Source of the DNA: Dryococelus australis
Lineage: Eukaryota > Arthropoda > Insecta > Phasmatodea > Phasmatidae
DNA: 64,000 bases
Direction of reading: 5' to 3'
Assembly: GCA_029891345.1 (NCBI GenBank)
Contig: CM056999.1
Coordinates: forward strand, 30,047,418 to 30,111,417
Shown here: piece by piece, positions 46,466 to 58,490 of the stretch
How positions within the stretch are numbered: the first letter of the stretch is position 1
How the letters are laid out: every line of letters starts with the position of its first letter
Translations under genes and position numbers: made by a program
Notes under the pieces: generated by a model
Database searches by the model: none
What the model saw: the letters and a program-made list of their open reading frames with translations, nothing else
What the model was told of the DNA's origin: nothing

Positions 46466-48584
46466 TTTCTTTTGTAACCCCATGGTTATATATCTATATT
46501 CCATTCAAAATCATGCATTTTTCATAGTCAAAATTAAATTATTTTGCCATAAACTTTTTTCATTAGTTTTTTCCTTATCTCTTGTAATCATATTGTTTTT
46601 TATAATCACATTTTCCTTAGTTTTTGTACCAATTCGCCCATCGATTTCATGTTCAATTGTAAAGTATTTTCGTGATTTAGAGTGAATCCTTTAATTTTGT
46701 TAACTGGTTTCCCTAAAAAATTTCATACCCATTACTTTTTGGCCCAGTACTAATCCAATTTATACTATAATCGTTCTTTCCAAACTCGTCTGTTCATTCA
46801 CCAAGCATACAACCTGTTTTAACTCTATTTATACCATCATCAATGTATATTACGCTATCTGTATCATAATATACTACTTTATAACCTAATTTATTTAACA
46901 TTTCATGTAAATGTAATCTAGCATTTGAAGTAGTAAAAGTTGCTATAATTATATATTTGTTGCAGTGCTCACTTCTACATAATTATCGTATTTATATTAC
47001 AATTCAAATATTTTATCATTGATGTAAATAATATTATTTATTTCTATTCTATCATCTAATTACTATTCGTACCAACGAGTTGGATCAGTGATATATTCTG
47101 TTTATGTAAAATTTTGTCTCTGTCCAAATTTTCCCCAAAGTGAATTTAAACAAATTTTGGCAACAGCACATTTCCCTGGATTTTGTTCAATATTGTCAAT
47201 GTTTAAATCGATATTTTGTTCTTTTTATAACATGTATACATTCTTCTTTTTATTTATAATCGTATTCCCAACAACAAGTTTCTGATTTTATTTTCATAAA
47301 TGTTTTAATATAATTTATGTTATTACTTCTTTGCTCGAAATGCCAAAATTAATAAATTCTAAGAAGTTTGTAACCTTTTTCGATAGCTCTTTCTTCTTCG
47401 CTATGTTTACTTTCTTCTTTTTTCTCTACAACACATTTTGAACATAAAGTAAACAATAGTTTTTCTTGCTTAATATGTAGTACTGGATGATATAAATTTC
47501 GTGGTGGTAAAAATTTACGTATGATCAATCAAAACCAATTTTCGTCGTAATTTTGGGATTAAATATTTTAATTGGATGACCTACTCGATAATAATAATAA
47601 TAAAACATTACTGTCGGATACAAACTACACATACACACATATATATATATATAATTTTTCTCCTGAAACTTTTAATTTTGCAGCATTTGTTCTACATCCA
47701 AAAAATTCATCTCTAGGTTGTAGTGGCTCTATTACATTTTTAGTTTTTCCTAAATTATTTTTGTAGAAAATCGATTTTTTTCCCCATTTACAAGCCCACA
47801 TTTCCCTTACTTTGTAACCTTTTTGTCTTAAAATTGTCGTTCGATTGTTTGTTTTAGTAAATAACTTATCCATACTTTCACTGTAGCATTCATTTACAGT
47901 GTCAAGAAAATAACATTCAAGAAAACCATGTTCAAACTACTATGATATTGATATATTGGTATTGTTTTTTCGTCATAACCATCAACTTTTACTCCACAAA
48001 TAATAACTTATCAACCATTTTATGCATGTAGAACATTTGGAGACGTATTTAACCACAAAAATTGATTATTTACTAAAGATTTCATTTTATCATCTTTATT
48101 TACAGCAATAGTATTATTCATAAGAAAATTTGCTCTATGAACAGCCAAACAAACCCCCGCTATTGTTATGTAGCAAAATGGATCTATATTTGCTATTTAT
48201 AGAAAATATTCTCTAAATCTAAGACAACCATGCCGTAAAATATTATCATCAGGATCATAATATTCAGCAAGCACTTTTTTGAAATAGAAAATATAATTTT
48301 CTCTTACTCTTTCAGCATGTCATTTTAAAAAGTCTTTTCGTTGTTCTTGTTTCACTGTATTAACCCCATAATATTTTGTAGTAAACATTTTTCCTACATA
48401 ATTTGGATTTTCTGGTGTATTAAAAAAATTTGTGGAAACTATCCTTTTTTTGGTTCTTTTAGCCCAAATGTTTTTTGAAATGTTGAAAGACCTCCTTGAA
48501 CGAAGTTCATAATATCAATTATTTAGATATTTAGACTCGATATTTTATGTTGAATAATTTTTTTGCCTTTATATGTAGTACTAG

Positions 48585-49175
48585 CGGCCCAGCAAGTGGC
48601 CTTTTTTTTGTATTGTCATGTACCTAGAACAGTTATGATGTTACAAATTTTTGTTACCATACAAAGACTGAAAAAAAAAAATGATGTGAAATGAACTCAA
48701 CATTGGATATAGTTTTTTCCACTAAGCCACTGCGGCCCCACTTGAAATCGTTCTTTCCACTGAGCCACCAAGGCCCCAATTGGAATCATCTATCCACTGA
48801 GCCACTAAGGCTCCACTTGGAATCGTTCTATCCACGGAATCACTGTGGCCCCCCTTAATTAATTCAACTTTGAAGCAAGACATTTAAAGTAAACAAAAAT
48901 GATATTCCATTAGCTTCATATCTCTATGCAAAATTCTCTATGCATAATACAAAACTTTTCATGGGGAAAAAGTTATTTAAAAAATGAGTTTTTAGGGTAA
49001 AAAGCAATTATTGCTTAACCTTATCTTGCTGAAATTCGAACTTGACCTGTGTTTTACCCTGAGGATTCGCTCTGCAAAATTTGAAGAATTTCTGTTGAGT
49101 TTCAAGGGACTTACATGTATTAGAGACGGACAGACAGGCAGACAAGAGATCGTCTACTTATTATATAGGATGAGG
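48585..49175. mobile_element. small element inserted into the Polinton polymerase region
   Basis: This stretch interrupts polymerase text and is GC-richer than its surroundings. It begins near TACTAGCGGCCCAGCAAGTG and ends near GACAGACAGGCAGACAAGAG followed by TTATATAGGA. Insect repeats with 'ctagcggccc' heads and 'gacagacaga...tatatag' tails are common non-autonomous elements, but I cannot name the family. It contains the 38-bp repeats at 48,719-48,870. Confidence 0.6.
48719..48870. repeat. four 38-bp repeats with tRNA A-box-like core
   Basis: Four diverged units opening CCACTGAGCCACTAAGGC. On the minus strand the core reads GTGGCTCAGTGGATAGA, close to a tRNA/SINE A box. No B box was seen. 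Confidence 0.75.
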
Positions 49176-51119
49176 TTTTATACTCTTTCTAACATAATAT
49201 TGTAAAATAAAATAAGAATCGTAGCCTTTAGAATTATGTGCGATAAATGATTATCCTTTATTTTCTTCAGATAATGCCCATTCGCAAAACTCATCATTTG
49301 TTTTAAAATGCCTTTTGTTACCATGAAAATCTTTAACAGATATAAATTTTGGTATGTGAAAACCAGTATCTTGTGTGGCTTCGTAGTCAAAAATAGTAAT
49401 ATATTTCAGTGTAAGAACAATCCATATTTTTTTCTTGTTTTCGCCATTACAAGTACAATAATTTTACAAAACCACCTTTTTGTTGTCTCGCTTGCATATA
49501 ACATTTATGTTCATCAGTTTTCACAAATTCCTTACAATTCCAACATTTGGCCTAACCACATTTGTGTCTTTTCAGTTCTCAAACATATTTTGTTACACGT
49601 TTTACACTTATAAACAGTCTTTACATGCATCATCGTGATTTGAAAAACCATCTTTTCCGAAACAATATCTATTACATTTTTCGCAATATAGTCTATAATT
49701 CGATCTTCATCTTCCCAAACTTTTTGTGTTGTGGTTTTTTACACAAAGTACATATATTTTTATTATTTTTCCCACACTCGTGTTGATCTTTTTTATTGTA
49801 AGGTTTGTCACTACCTAAAAATGCTTTTATACTATTAATTACATCGTAATGTTCATCGTGTAAATACAAATAAATAGTTATTGTTTTTTTTTAACCAGAT
49901 TTTATAATTAAGTTGAAATGTGTAGCTGAAACAACTTTAATTTGAACATTCAGAAAATTTTATGCATCCATAATATCTTCCAAACTGAAAACAATTTCGC
50001 AATTTTTTCCCATTCTTTTGCAAAGTTCACGACCTAATTCTCCTTGAAATTTTCTTCCTTTTCTAATATACATAACCTCATTATTCGTTAATTCTCTATT
50101 CGAAATTATATTAGTTTCGTATGATAAAGCTGTAATTATTGCACTGGGCCCACATAAATTATCATCATTTGTAATTTTAGTAGTACATTGTTTTGGGTTT
50201 TATATCTTTATATCGACAATTATTTTTTAGGTCTATTTCCTCTTGGGATTTTGTAAACATCTATGTAAAAAGTAATTTCATTTATGTCTACATCTTCATT
50301 TGATGTCATTATTCTCTCAATTTGACTAAGTAAATTTTCGGCGTTTAAATTGTCATTTCTTTTCGCTGAAACTGTATGGTGAAAATTCTGATTATTTGCG
50401 TATATTCTTATTTGTTCACCTTATTTATAACCAGTTAATTTTTGTACTACTTTCATTGTCGCATAAACAGCATTTCGAACAGCATTCATTTTTCTATCGA
50501 ATTACATTGTAAATTATTTATACGAATACCGTATTTTGTTTTCCAAATGTTGAAGTCTTGAATTAAATTATGGCTAATCTCACGAATTTCGAATGGAATT
50601 TTCTTTTCCACTCGCTCGTTAAAAGTGTTTTTTTTTTAAAGGAAAAATTTGACCTAAATTTTTATCTTCTTCTCTAATTTCGAGTTTAGAAAAAGTTAAA
50701 TTTTTTAAATTACGACTACTTTTGTGTTTTGGTTTTAAAAATATCTGATTAGAAAAATGGAATTTTTAAAAGTTCTTTTTTAGCTTTAATTTTTGTCATT
50801 TTATAGCCAGAAAGGGGCAAGTGTGTAAAATTGTTCCTTGTTTTCAATTTTTCAATATTTTTTCTGACTATTCGACTTTGTATAATGCTTGTACATAATT
50901 CATATGTTCTTAAAATACCAAAATTTAATTTTTAAATCTCTACCCATAATTCATAATTCGCTCACTCTCTTCTCGCGCAACTCAACAGCAAGATTGTTCG
51001 CTGACATTTTAACTTTATTTAGTAAGAAAAAAATTAATTATAAAATAAAAAAATAAAAAATGAGTATAATAAAAATAATGGAATAAAATAGAACAAGGGA
51101 TTAGATTATTATTAATAAC

Positions 51120-51770
51120 GATATCGTTTTTAACTAGGTAACTCCTTGTAAAGACTATAATTCTTGAGATATCCACTAAAACATTTATGTTTGGCCTTAC
51201 AATTTTAATTATAATAAAATATTTCTTTGTTGGGTAATTATCATGATGAATTTCATTTAGAATACCTACTACTGTATTGTGCTATTTACTGTTTTTATGC
51301 TTTTCGAGTTGAGTACTCTCTGTTTTTAAGGCATAGTATTTTTTACCATATTCACTAAAACAAGTTTGATATGTTGTAAGTTTGTCTAAAGTAGCCTTAT
51401 GAGGATAAAATGAATCAATAGGTTTTTTTTATCTTTACATACTATGCATGTCTTAGTTGAATAATCATCATGTTGAATTTCATTTAGAACATCTAAAATG
51501 TGTTGTGTAATTTAGTATATTTATGCGTTTCAAGATTGGTCATAGAAACATATTTTCCACATTTGCATAGTACTTTCTCTTTTATTTTAGGGTATAACGA
51601 GTTCTATCATATTCTCTATAACACTTTTTACAGGTGCTAATATGCTTATCTTTTGTGTGTTTGTTTGGTGAAAAATTTTATATGTTTAATACTTCGCCAC
51701 ACCTTTTACATTGCTTACATATGGTATTATTTTCCATTTCGTTAGATAGTGACGATTTCATTTTATTTAT
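51120..51770 (-). pseudogene. zinc-finger-like small Polinton protein region
   Basis: Minus-strand text contains HISTCKKCYREYDRTRY, CKCGKYVSMTNLETHKYTKL and later 'EIQHDDY..KTC.VCKDKK'. The C-x-C-G ... H-x-x-x-x-x-H spacing suggests a C2H2-type finger, and similar text seems to recur within the segment. Role unknown. Confidence 0.45.
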
Positions 51771-51954
51771 AAGGCCAGAAATTTATTACGAAAAATGTAT
51801 TTATAAATTTTTTCTTTGTAAATTACAAAAAACAAAATGGAGTCTCTGCTCAACAAGTTGAACAATTCATTTTAATTAACTAAATTATAAGTTCTGGAAA
51901 AAAAACTAATTATTTCCTGCTACAGATTTTCAAATTTATGAATCTAAATTCGGT

Positions 51955-52091
51955 AAAAAAAAATGTATTGTGTTCTAGATGGTGAATATAAGATTACATT
52001 ACCAGGTCGATATTTAAAATTTTTTGATAAAAATGCTTTAAAATTAATAAATGAGAGAGAAGTTTATATAGTATATAAAGGTTTAAAATAA
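51955..52091 (+). pseudogene. short conserved-looking Polinton segment
   Basis: Plus-strand text includes DGEYKITLPGRYLKFFDKNA and LKLINEREVYIVYKGLK. It looks like real coding sequence near the right terminal repeat. Family unknown. Confidence 0.35.
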
Positions 52092-52149
52092 ATGAAAATG
52101 GAAATTTTATGCATGATGAGTTCTCATAAAATCTATAAATTCTATTAAT

Positions 52150-52457
52150 TTGAATTGTTTTAATATTTCATCTACTTTTTAGCTTTTTTTTTTAGCTTAA
52201 ATTTGCTGTTATTCAAATTACACAAATCCTAAGCATGTATTTTGGAAAAATTTGAAATTAGCTTGATTTTTGGATGATTTTGTTTGTTTTTAGCATAAAA
52301 TTTGTATGTTTTTTGGTCATTTTGGTGCTTTTTTGGGTGTTTTTTTAGACTGTTCTAATGGCATTTTTTGCTCGAAATTCGAGGAAAAAAGCTTGAAGTT
52401 ACTGGAAAAAATGTAGTAAATTTACGAAAAAACGATGGAAAATCGTGGATTTTAGGG
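52150..52457 (-). repeat. right terminal inverted repeat of Polinton fossil 1
   Basis: Reverse-complement partner of the left terminus. The outer 130 bases pair clearly (TTCGAGCAAAAAATGC, CACCCAAAAAA and ATCCACGATTTTT blocks), and the inner part has one or two of the left side's internal units. Confidence 0.85.
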
Positions 52458-52463
52458 TGTAAA

Positions 52464-53520
52464 TTGGCTTCTCCGCTAGGTACCCATATACTACTAGCGA
52501 CAGCCGTTAAACTATCTAAGGTATCTGATAAAGTAGATCAGCTAGCTCAGGTTGTGGAAGGGGTAAGATACCTTCACTTGGGCATGAATGAGCTTGACTG
52601 TGGGGAAGTGTAAACCTTAAACGTCAGAGTACAATACTGACTGAACCTAGAAGTAGTGCAATAATTGCAGAAGAAAACACTGCACTAACTTCAGCTGTTA
52701 CACTGGCGATTACGTCCATTATTACATTACAACACCACCTATCGAAAAATTTGGCGGAGCAATTGTTCAAATTCGAGGGAAAACCAGGGGAAAATCCAAT
52801 TAATTTCATAATAAAATTCGAGGAATACTCAGTACTGTTTGGTTTGGGTGATAATGACACGCTGAGATGCCTTAATCTTGCGCTTACTTATACAGCTTAC
52901 TATTAATAGGAAGTGACTAACAGCACCACTACATCGTATGTAGTATTTAAGAGAAACTTTGTGGAATGTTTTTAGAATACAAAAGTAGAGTCCAGCTCCA
53001 TGCTGAGAGGTTTACCCCAAGCCGAGGTCGCCGCCTAGAAGTTCATATTTCGGAGGTTTATGAGATGTCGCGCCATCTAAACCAACCGATTAGCGACGAG
53101 GAGTTTATGGCAACGGTTTTATTGCAGCTCCTTTATCGCTACCAAACACACTGGTCAGGCCGAAGGGATACTAAAATTGTATCATCCCGCGAGGCGTTGT
53201 TAGTATTTGATCAGATTGAGAAGATGCAGAGGCAACAGGCTATCAGGGAAGAAGACAAGCCTGGTCCCACAGAGCGACCACCGCCGCTGTACGCCGGAAT
53301 CCAGCCTAATCAGTATAGGGGAGGTTTTCGACAGAATATTAATAGCTACCCCAGCGTCGAGCATTTCAAGTGGACTGTTAAGCACCAGATTCGCTAGGTC
53401 TTGGATTACATCAAATAAATAGCCAACACTCTTTTAGGGGGAGGAAGTATTACTCAGGAAGGAGAGGTCGAAGGACCCGTGGACACTGCATGGATCGTAA
53501 GAAGAGGTAACATCAAGAAG
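52464..53520 (+). pseudogene. gypsy 2 gag region, right part
   Basis: Coiled-coil text resumes (AVKLSKVSDKVDQLAQVVEG), followed by capsid-like text: FKFEGKPGENPINFIIKFEE (about 52,767-52,826), the 'F-x-G-x-P-E-x-x-x-x-F-I/L' entry seen in gypsy capsids, and EYKSRVQLHAERFTPSRGRR. Fossil. Confidence 0.75.
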
Positions 53521-54025
53521 GAGAAAGGTTAGGTGAGAACTGAAGCCCTAGATCGCCTATGTCACAAGATACCGCCTTCGCCCAGAAAAAAATTAGCAAC
53601 CTATTTTTAACCAGAGTGTATCCCAGAGATTTCCACACACATCTTTACCACCTAGCATAAACATGGGACAGAACCAACATGGCAGAAAAATGCAAAGCAA
53701 TAAATTACAGCAGTCAGCTCGAGCAAGCTATACACTGAGAGCTACAAGCTATTTACTGCCGTAGCCATGTGGATACTTCAACAACCTGACACCACTGGAT
53801 ACGCGAATGCTTCCTTTCGTAACTCAATAGCAAGGAGAGAGGCGAGTCTGCTGACTACAAATGCAACTTGTAATAATAAGTTAAACTAGAAAGGGTCTGG
53901 GGAATAGGGTTCTTTTCGCTGGCCCAAATCACAGATGTTAGTACCAAGGGGTCCAATTGTGTGGTTAGTGTTCCTCAACAAGTCGAAGTCGAGCTGAAAA
54001 ATTTGGAAAAATTGTTATAAATACA

Positions 54026-54500
54026 GTGCATCTTGGAGAGACTAACAGGGAATTTTTATTGGATAACACGGAGGAAGACGATGTTATTATGCAGGATACT
54101 CGTCCTGAGTTGATGTTAACTGTATGCGGTATGTCAGTGCCCTGCTTATTGGATAGTGGAGCAGAGGTAAGCTGTGTCGTCGAAGATTTTGTTAACGACG
54201 CCTGTGCAACAGGATTTATGTTATCAGTCGTACCTGTACCTAGGCTTCATATTATTGGAGTAACCGCTAAGTCGAGCCCAATAGTTAGCAGGCAAGTGTT
54301 GTTAACTATTGAGTGCCTAGGCAGCACTAAGAAAATATCAGCTTTAGTTATTAAAGTTATGACGAAAACAGTAATTTTAGGCACTGATTTTCTGACATGT
54401 TACAGTGCCAGTTTGGATTTCGATGGTTGGTTAGTGCACACCACTGACAGGGAGGTAAGCGCTGTAACCACCCTGGACTATTGGAGATGGTCTGACAAGT
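54026..54500 (+). pseudogene. gypsy 2 aspartic protease region
   Basis: SVPCLLDSGAEVSCV (about 54,137-54,182) carries the D-S-G-A active-site motif of retropepsins, and VILGTDFLTCYSASLDFDGW (about 54,370-54,430) is the matching C-terminal block ('I-L-G-x-D-F-L'). Confidence 0.93.
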
Positions 54501-54699
54501 TTGTGTGTCAGCTTCAAGGTAGCAGAGTGTCAGCTACATAAGTCTCCACCTATGAATGTTATCGCTTCGTTGGAAGTTATTCTACAAGCTGTAAGCAGTA
54601 TTGCAGGAGTTAGCCGGCACCAAAAATACGTTGTAGAAAAGCTGTTATTGACTAGCCAGGCCATTTCTCGGAACAGCCAGGCCGAAACAAGTTGTACGA

Positions 54700-55460
54700 G
54701 GCCTATGTGAAATTTGAACCTGGAGAGGTGTTTGTTTCATTGCAAAGCTTACCTTATACCGGCAAAGTACGCAAAGGAAACGGAAGATTATATAAATTTA
54801 ATGTTGTTCTGGAATGTGGCAAGACCTGCAGCAAATCCGTACTGTAACCGAATTTTCTGCGTAAGAAAGAAAGACAGAACATTCAAACTGTTTGGACGCA
54901 CGTAAATTGAGTAGTTTCACTATAAAATCAACAGAGCCCACGATCAACTGACGAACTATTAAGTCTATACCAGGGAGTTTGCTATATGTATACGATAGAT
55001 TTAACTCATGGCTATTGGCAAGTTTCTCCTACTGAAGATTCGAAACAGTAACACCACTTTTTTGTTTAGGAATCAACAGTTTTGCTTTGAAGTACTGCCT
55101 CTCGGGCTTTGAAACGCCGTATCTCAGTTCGCGAGAGGCATGAGCGTTACCTTATCAGAAGAATGCGCCGAATTTGTGCGTTGTTATGTGTTCGATAGTT
55201 TGGTTACATCAGCCACATTTGAAGAGCATGTAGAACACCTGCAGTCCGTGCTAAATTAATTAAAGGCAGCAGGAATTACAGTAAAACTAAATAAATCGCT
55301 TTTCTGTCGTGATGAGGTGCCTTTTCTAGGACATGTTTTGACTCCAGAAGGGATGCGCATGGCGCCAGATAAACTTGCTGAAATTATGGATTTTCCATTA
55401 ACCAGAAACGTAAGTCAGTTAAGTGCATTCCTTGGAGTTGTCGGTTTCTACTGTAATTAC
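54700..55460 (+). pseudogene. gypsy 2 reverse transcriptase region
   Basis: Text includes NPYCNRIFCVRKKDRTFKL (entry to RT), YTIDLTHGYWQV (first Asp block), FCFEVLPLGF-like text near 55,080-55,115, a polymerase-motif region near 55,170-55,215, and FLGHVLTPEGMRMAPDKLAE (thumb). Confidence 0.87.
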
Positions 55461-56000
55461 TCGGATAAAGTTGCGGAAGTTTGTTCATCGTTATTGGAGT
55501 TTTTGATAAAATATCTAACGTGGAAATGGAGAGCAGAGAAACAGCAGGCGTTTGAAGCTTTTGAAGAGCTATTTTTGTGAGAGCGTGTGATCCATCATCC
55601 CACTCAAGGTAACACGAATTATATGTACACGGACACATCCAGTTGTGCTTTAGGAGCGAAGCTCGCTCAGCTGAGCCCTGACTGTGCCTAGAAGACGTTC
55701 GCAATGGCGAACCGAACACTTAATACGGCCGAGAAAAATTATACAGTAACTGAGAAGGAAATGCTAGTTGTAATTTGGATACTACAGTATTTCGTAACTT
55801 CTTGTTGGGCGAACGTATTGTATTACAGACTGATCCCCTAGCATTGATAAGCTTACGAACAGGATAGAATTTCAGTAGTCGCCTAACAAGATGGTGATTG
55901 TTGGTTTAGGATATTGATTTAGACATTAAAATTATAAAAGGAAACGAAAACATTGTAACTGATTACCTCAGTTGTGTTCCAGATATAGCGCCAGAAATTA
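55460..56000 (+). pseudogene. gypsy 2 RNase H region
   Basis: YMYTDTSSCALGAKLAQL (about 55,621-55,675) is the first RNase H Asp block and LNTAEKNYTVTEKEMLVVIW (about 55,718-55,777) the helix with the catalytic Glu. Confidence 0.88.
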
Positions 56001-56079
56001 TAAATAAAAATCCCAATGTAGTTTCCGTTGCAAAAGCTGCAAAACAACCGGAATAGTCACAATTACCATAAAAAATTTT

Positions 56080-57260
56080 CGCAAATATTTTTGAAGAACA
56101 GAAAGTTAGTAAATTTTGCAACAAAATGTTAAATAAGCTACAGGAAGTGACAGCTGATCATCAGCTAAGGAATTATTTTTGTAAGGGTGATAATGGAATT
56201 TTATTTCAGCATCGTTTGTGTCAGATAGATTTTGAAGATGAATGGAAAACTGTTGTACCGAGAAAACTAGAGGAGAAGCTGATCATTGGAACTCATTAGT
56301 TGGTTGGCTATATAGGTGTAAAGAAAACTTATGAAGCCCTGCATAGGCAATTCTTTTTGAAAAGGATGCTACAGGAAGTTACTATTACTGTACAAGCCTG
56401 TGACTTGTGTCAAAAATGTAAACACCCACAAGAAGAATTGATAGGAGAAATAGTGCCTAACATTCCAGAAACTCCATTAGATTTGGCATCAGTAGATCTG
56501 TTTGGTACGTTGCCATGCTCTAAAACCAGAGTGACCTATATATTTGTTATAATGGACATGTTTTAAAAATATACCAAGTTATACACAATAGTACATGTCA
56601 ATGCTAAGACAGTTGTAAGCAAGCTGGAACTATTCATAAAGGAACTCGGGAAGCCTATGTGCATATTCTGAGGCAAGCGTATGCAATTCACATGATATTT
56701 ATAGCAGATGAGCTTGAGAGAGTAGGGAATTGTACCTACAACTGCTGCTACTCGCCATCCACAAAGTAATCCCGTGGAACGAAGAATGAGAAGTTAAGGA
56801 AATAAATTAAGGATATTTTGCGATACTACTCAGGAAAGTTGGAGGGGTTTGATTCAACCCGTAGAATTTATTTTTAACCACGCAATTCAGGAGAGTAAAA
56901 ATCTGATACCTTGGGAAAATCTGACGGGCCCACAATTGGAGATTTACGACTCTAATAAATTACCATAGCCTCCAAGAATAGCACACGGTGACGAGCAATG
57001 GTCGGAAAAGTTAAAAGAAGAGGTTGAGCTACTTGTGCGGCGTAGACTGCATTAGTATGTGAATAAATCTAGGGTGAATAAATTACTGCCAGGACAGCTA
57101 GTTTCAACGCAAGTGGGTAGATTGAGCAAGCATTGGGACCACATGATGGTTAATCTTATGCCCTTGTATGCTGGACTGTTTGAGGTAAAGCGAGAGGTTT
57201 TTCCGCAATTGCTACAAGTTAGTAGTCCCGGGCACAAATTAACTGATTGGCAGGCATAAT
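56080..57260 (+). pseudogene. gypsy 2 integrase region
   Basis: The Zn-binding domain is visible as GVKKTYEALHRQFFLKRMLQ and CDLCQKCKHP (about 56,318-56,430). The core starts ASVDLFGTLPCSKTRVTYIF with VIMDMF (about 56,484-56,565). The C-terminal text near 57,140-57,200 (MVNLMPLYAGLFEV) resembles the 'P-Y-x-G-P-F-x-V' end domain. Confidence 0.87.
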
Positions 57261-58490
57261 TTGGTAAATTTTTGAGTGTTCTGCTCATGCCTAAAGAGAA
57301 TAACAGTGTAAGGCGAAGCTGAGTTACTGCTGTGTGGTACACATGCTAGCGGAAGGCATTAATATTTTATAAGTATTGAGAGCTTTGTTAGGGGATTTTT
57401 AAATGAAGCTACGAGAGGAATGCACAATTCGAATTGTTTGCTGCCACTCGATGAGCCATGATATTTAAATAGTTGACCTCCCAAGAGTTTATTTCTAAAG
57501 CCCTGTGCTGGGTGTCTCTGAGGAAGACTACGTAAGAGGATGTAAACGCTGCTAGCGCCATTCCTTATTTTGCCATGGTTGAACCGAAGTGATGTGCTCA
57601 TCACAGAAGTTACGTCAACTGCCTAGTACCAGGGATCTTAACCTGGGAGGAGCACGGTCTAGACAACCTAGAATATGCAATAACCTGCCTCAACATGCAT
57701 GATCAAAGTTGCTCCCTACCTTGAATACAGAACACAGCTTGATATGCTTAACCCTTAAAGGATATAAACAGATGGACCCGAAGGTCTTTTAGGACAAACA
57801 AAGTAGCGATATTCTTTAATAACAACAACGAAACACTTTAGTACTGGAATTTACATACCTTGGTTTCTTCTGCATTGCTGATTGCATCATAATAATCCAT
57901 TTGGGTCGCCAAGTCTTCTCAGTAATGCGAAGTATAAAGTGGCTATGTTTTGTTATGTGGGTAACATTTTTCTCGCTTTGCTTGGGACGCTGGTGTTCTT
58001 GAAAATTGTGCTGATTATTTATGGTAGAGTAAGATTGTTATTGATGCTGTGTTCTTTTGTCATCTGTCGTTTATTATTTTATTGATATGCTGCCTTAAGG
58101 TTTTGGCAATGTAATGTAACATTAGTTCATTGAAATGCCTACAGCTTCAGGCGGAATTTCTTATTGTTGGAAGTGTTGAATGTTATTCTTTGTGTGTGTA
58201 TTTTCTTTCAATTGTTTGTATATTATTGTATGCTGCCTAAGGAGAGTTCAGTTAGGTTAACCCTTTATGCTGTGGTCATAAATAATAAGTATATATAAGT
58301 ATAATGTTAACAATGGTCAAGTGTAAGTGAACAAGTTTCACTTGTTCTCTAATGTCACCAAACATTTATGGTGCTGCGACTACAGACATTTGGTGTAAGA
58401 CCTAAGCACTTGCACTTCACTGCACATGCCAGTCAGCTAAACAAAAAAAAAAAATATTTAAGCTTCTATCACAATTATTCACATTACCAT
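57261..58490. other. gypsy 2 3' flank; no recognised LTR or gene
   Basis: A plus-strand hydrophobic frame at 57,882-58,085 contains two membrane-like stretches (IFLALLGTLVFLKIVLIIYG). An envelope remnant is possible for a gypsy-type element, but nothing else supports it. No match to the 34 kb side was found for an LTR pair. Confidence 0.35.

Larger units (their letters stand above)
46690..50950 (-). pseudogene. protein-primed DNA polymerase B region of the Polinton
   Basis: The minus strand shows VYYDTDSVIYIDDG (about 46,830-46,875), the Y-x-D-T-D-S motif C of family-B polymerases, and GYKVREMWACKWGKKS with IEPLQPRDEFFGCRTNAAKL (about 47,680-47,830), a block typical of Polinton/adintovirus polymerases. 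Farther up, cysteine/histidine-rich text (CGKNNKNICTLCKK; HKCG, CWNCKEFVKTDEHKC) around 49,500-49,790 matches the zinc-binding part found in the same family. A separate repeat has inserted at about 48,585-49,175. Fossil with many breaks. Confidence 0.87.
35562..52457. mobile_element. Polinton/adintovirus-like element fossil 1, with terminal inverted repeats
   Basis: The left end reads CCCTAAGATCCACGATTTTT and the right end, reverse-complemented, CCCTAAAATCCACGATTTTT. The similarity continues for about 130 bases and more loosely further in. Flanks are TTTAAA (35,556-35,561) and TGTAAA (52,458-52,463), one mismatch apart, consistent with the 6-bp target duplication known for Polintons. Inside are regions for capsid-like, PLA2-like, core-like, protease, fibre-like, integrase, BRO-N, metalloproteinase, ATPase, penton-like and DNA polymerase B proteins. 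Length (16.9 kb) is usual for Polintons. Both ends look present, but the genes are broken many times (dozens). Inserted into gypsy fossil 2, and itself invaded by a small element at 48.6-49.2 kb. Age: old, but younger than the gypsy it entered. Confidence 0.92.
34805..57260 (+). mobile_element. Ty3/gypsy LTR retrotransposon fossil 2, split by a Polinton
   Basis: A plus-strand gypsy-type element with gag, protease, reverse transcriptase, RNase H and integrase regions in canonical order. It begins near TGGCGCGCACAAACGAGG (34,805-34,822), which resembles the primer-binding site of insect gypsy elements. A 16.9-kb Polinton-type element (35,562-52,457) sits inside the gag region, so the gypsy copy is the older of the two. 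LTRs were not fixed on either side. The copy is broken, with on the order of twenty interruptions. A hydrophobic frame at 57,882-58,085 could be an envelope remnant, but I cannot support that. Confidence 0.87.

Noticed and set aside
57882-58085. Envelope-like hydrophobic protein of the gypsy element
   Set aside because: Only hydrophobicity supports it. No cleavage site, fusion peptide or cysteine pattern was recognised, and the position after integrase is not enough.
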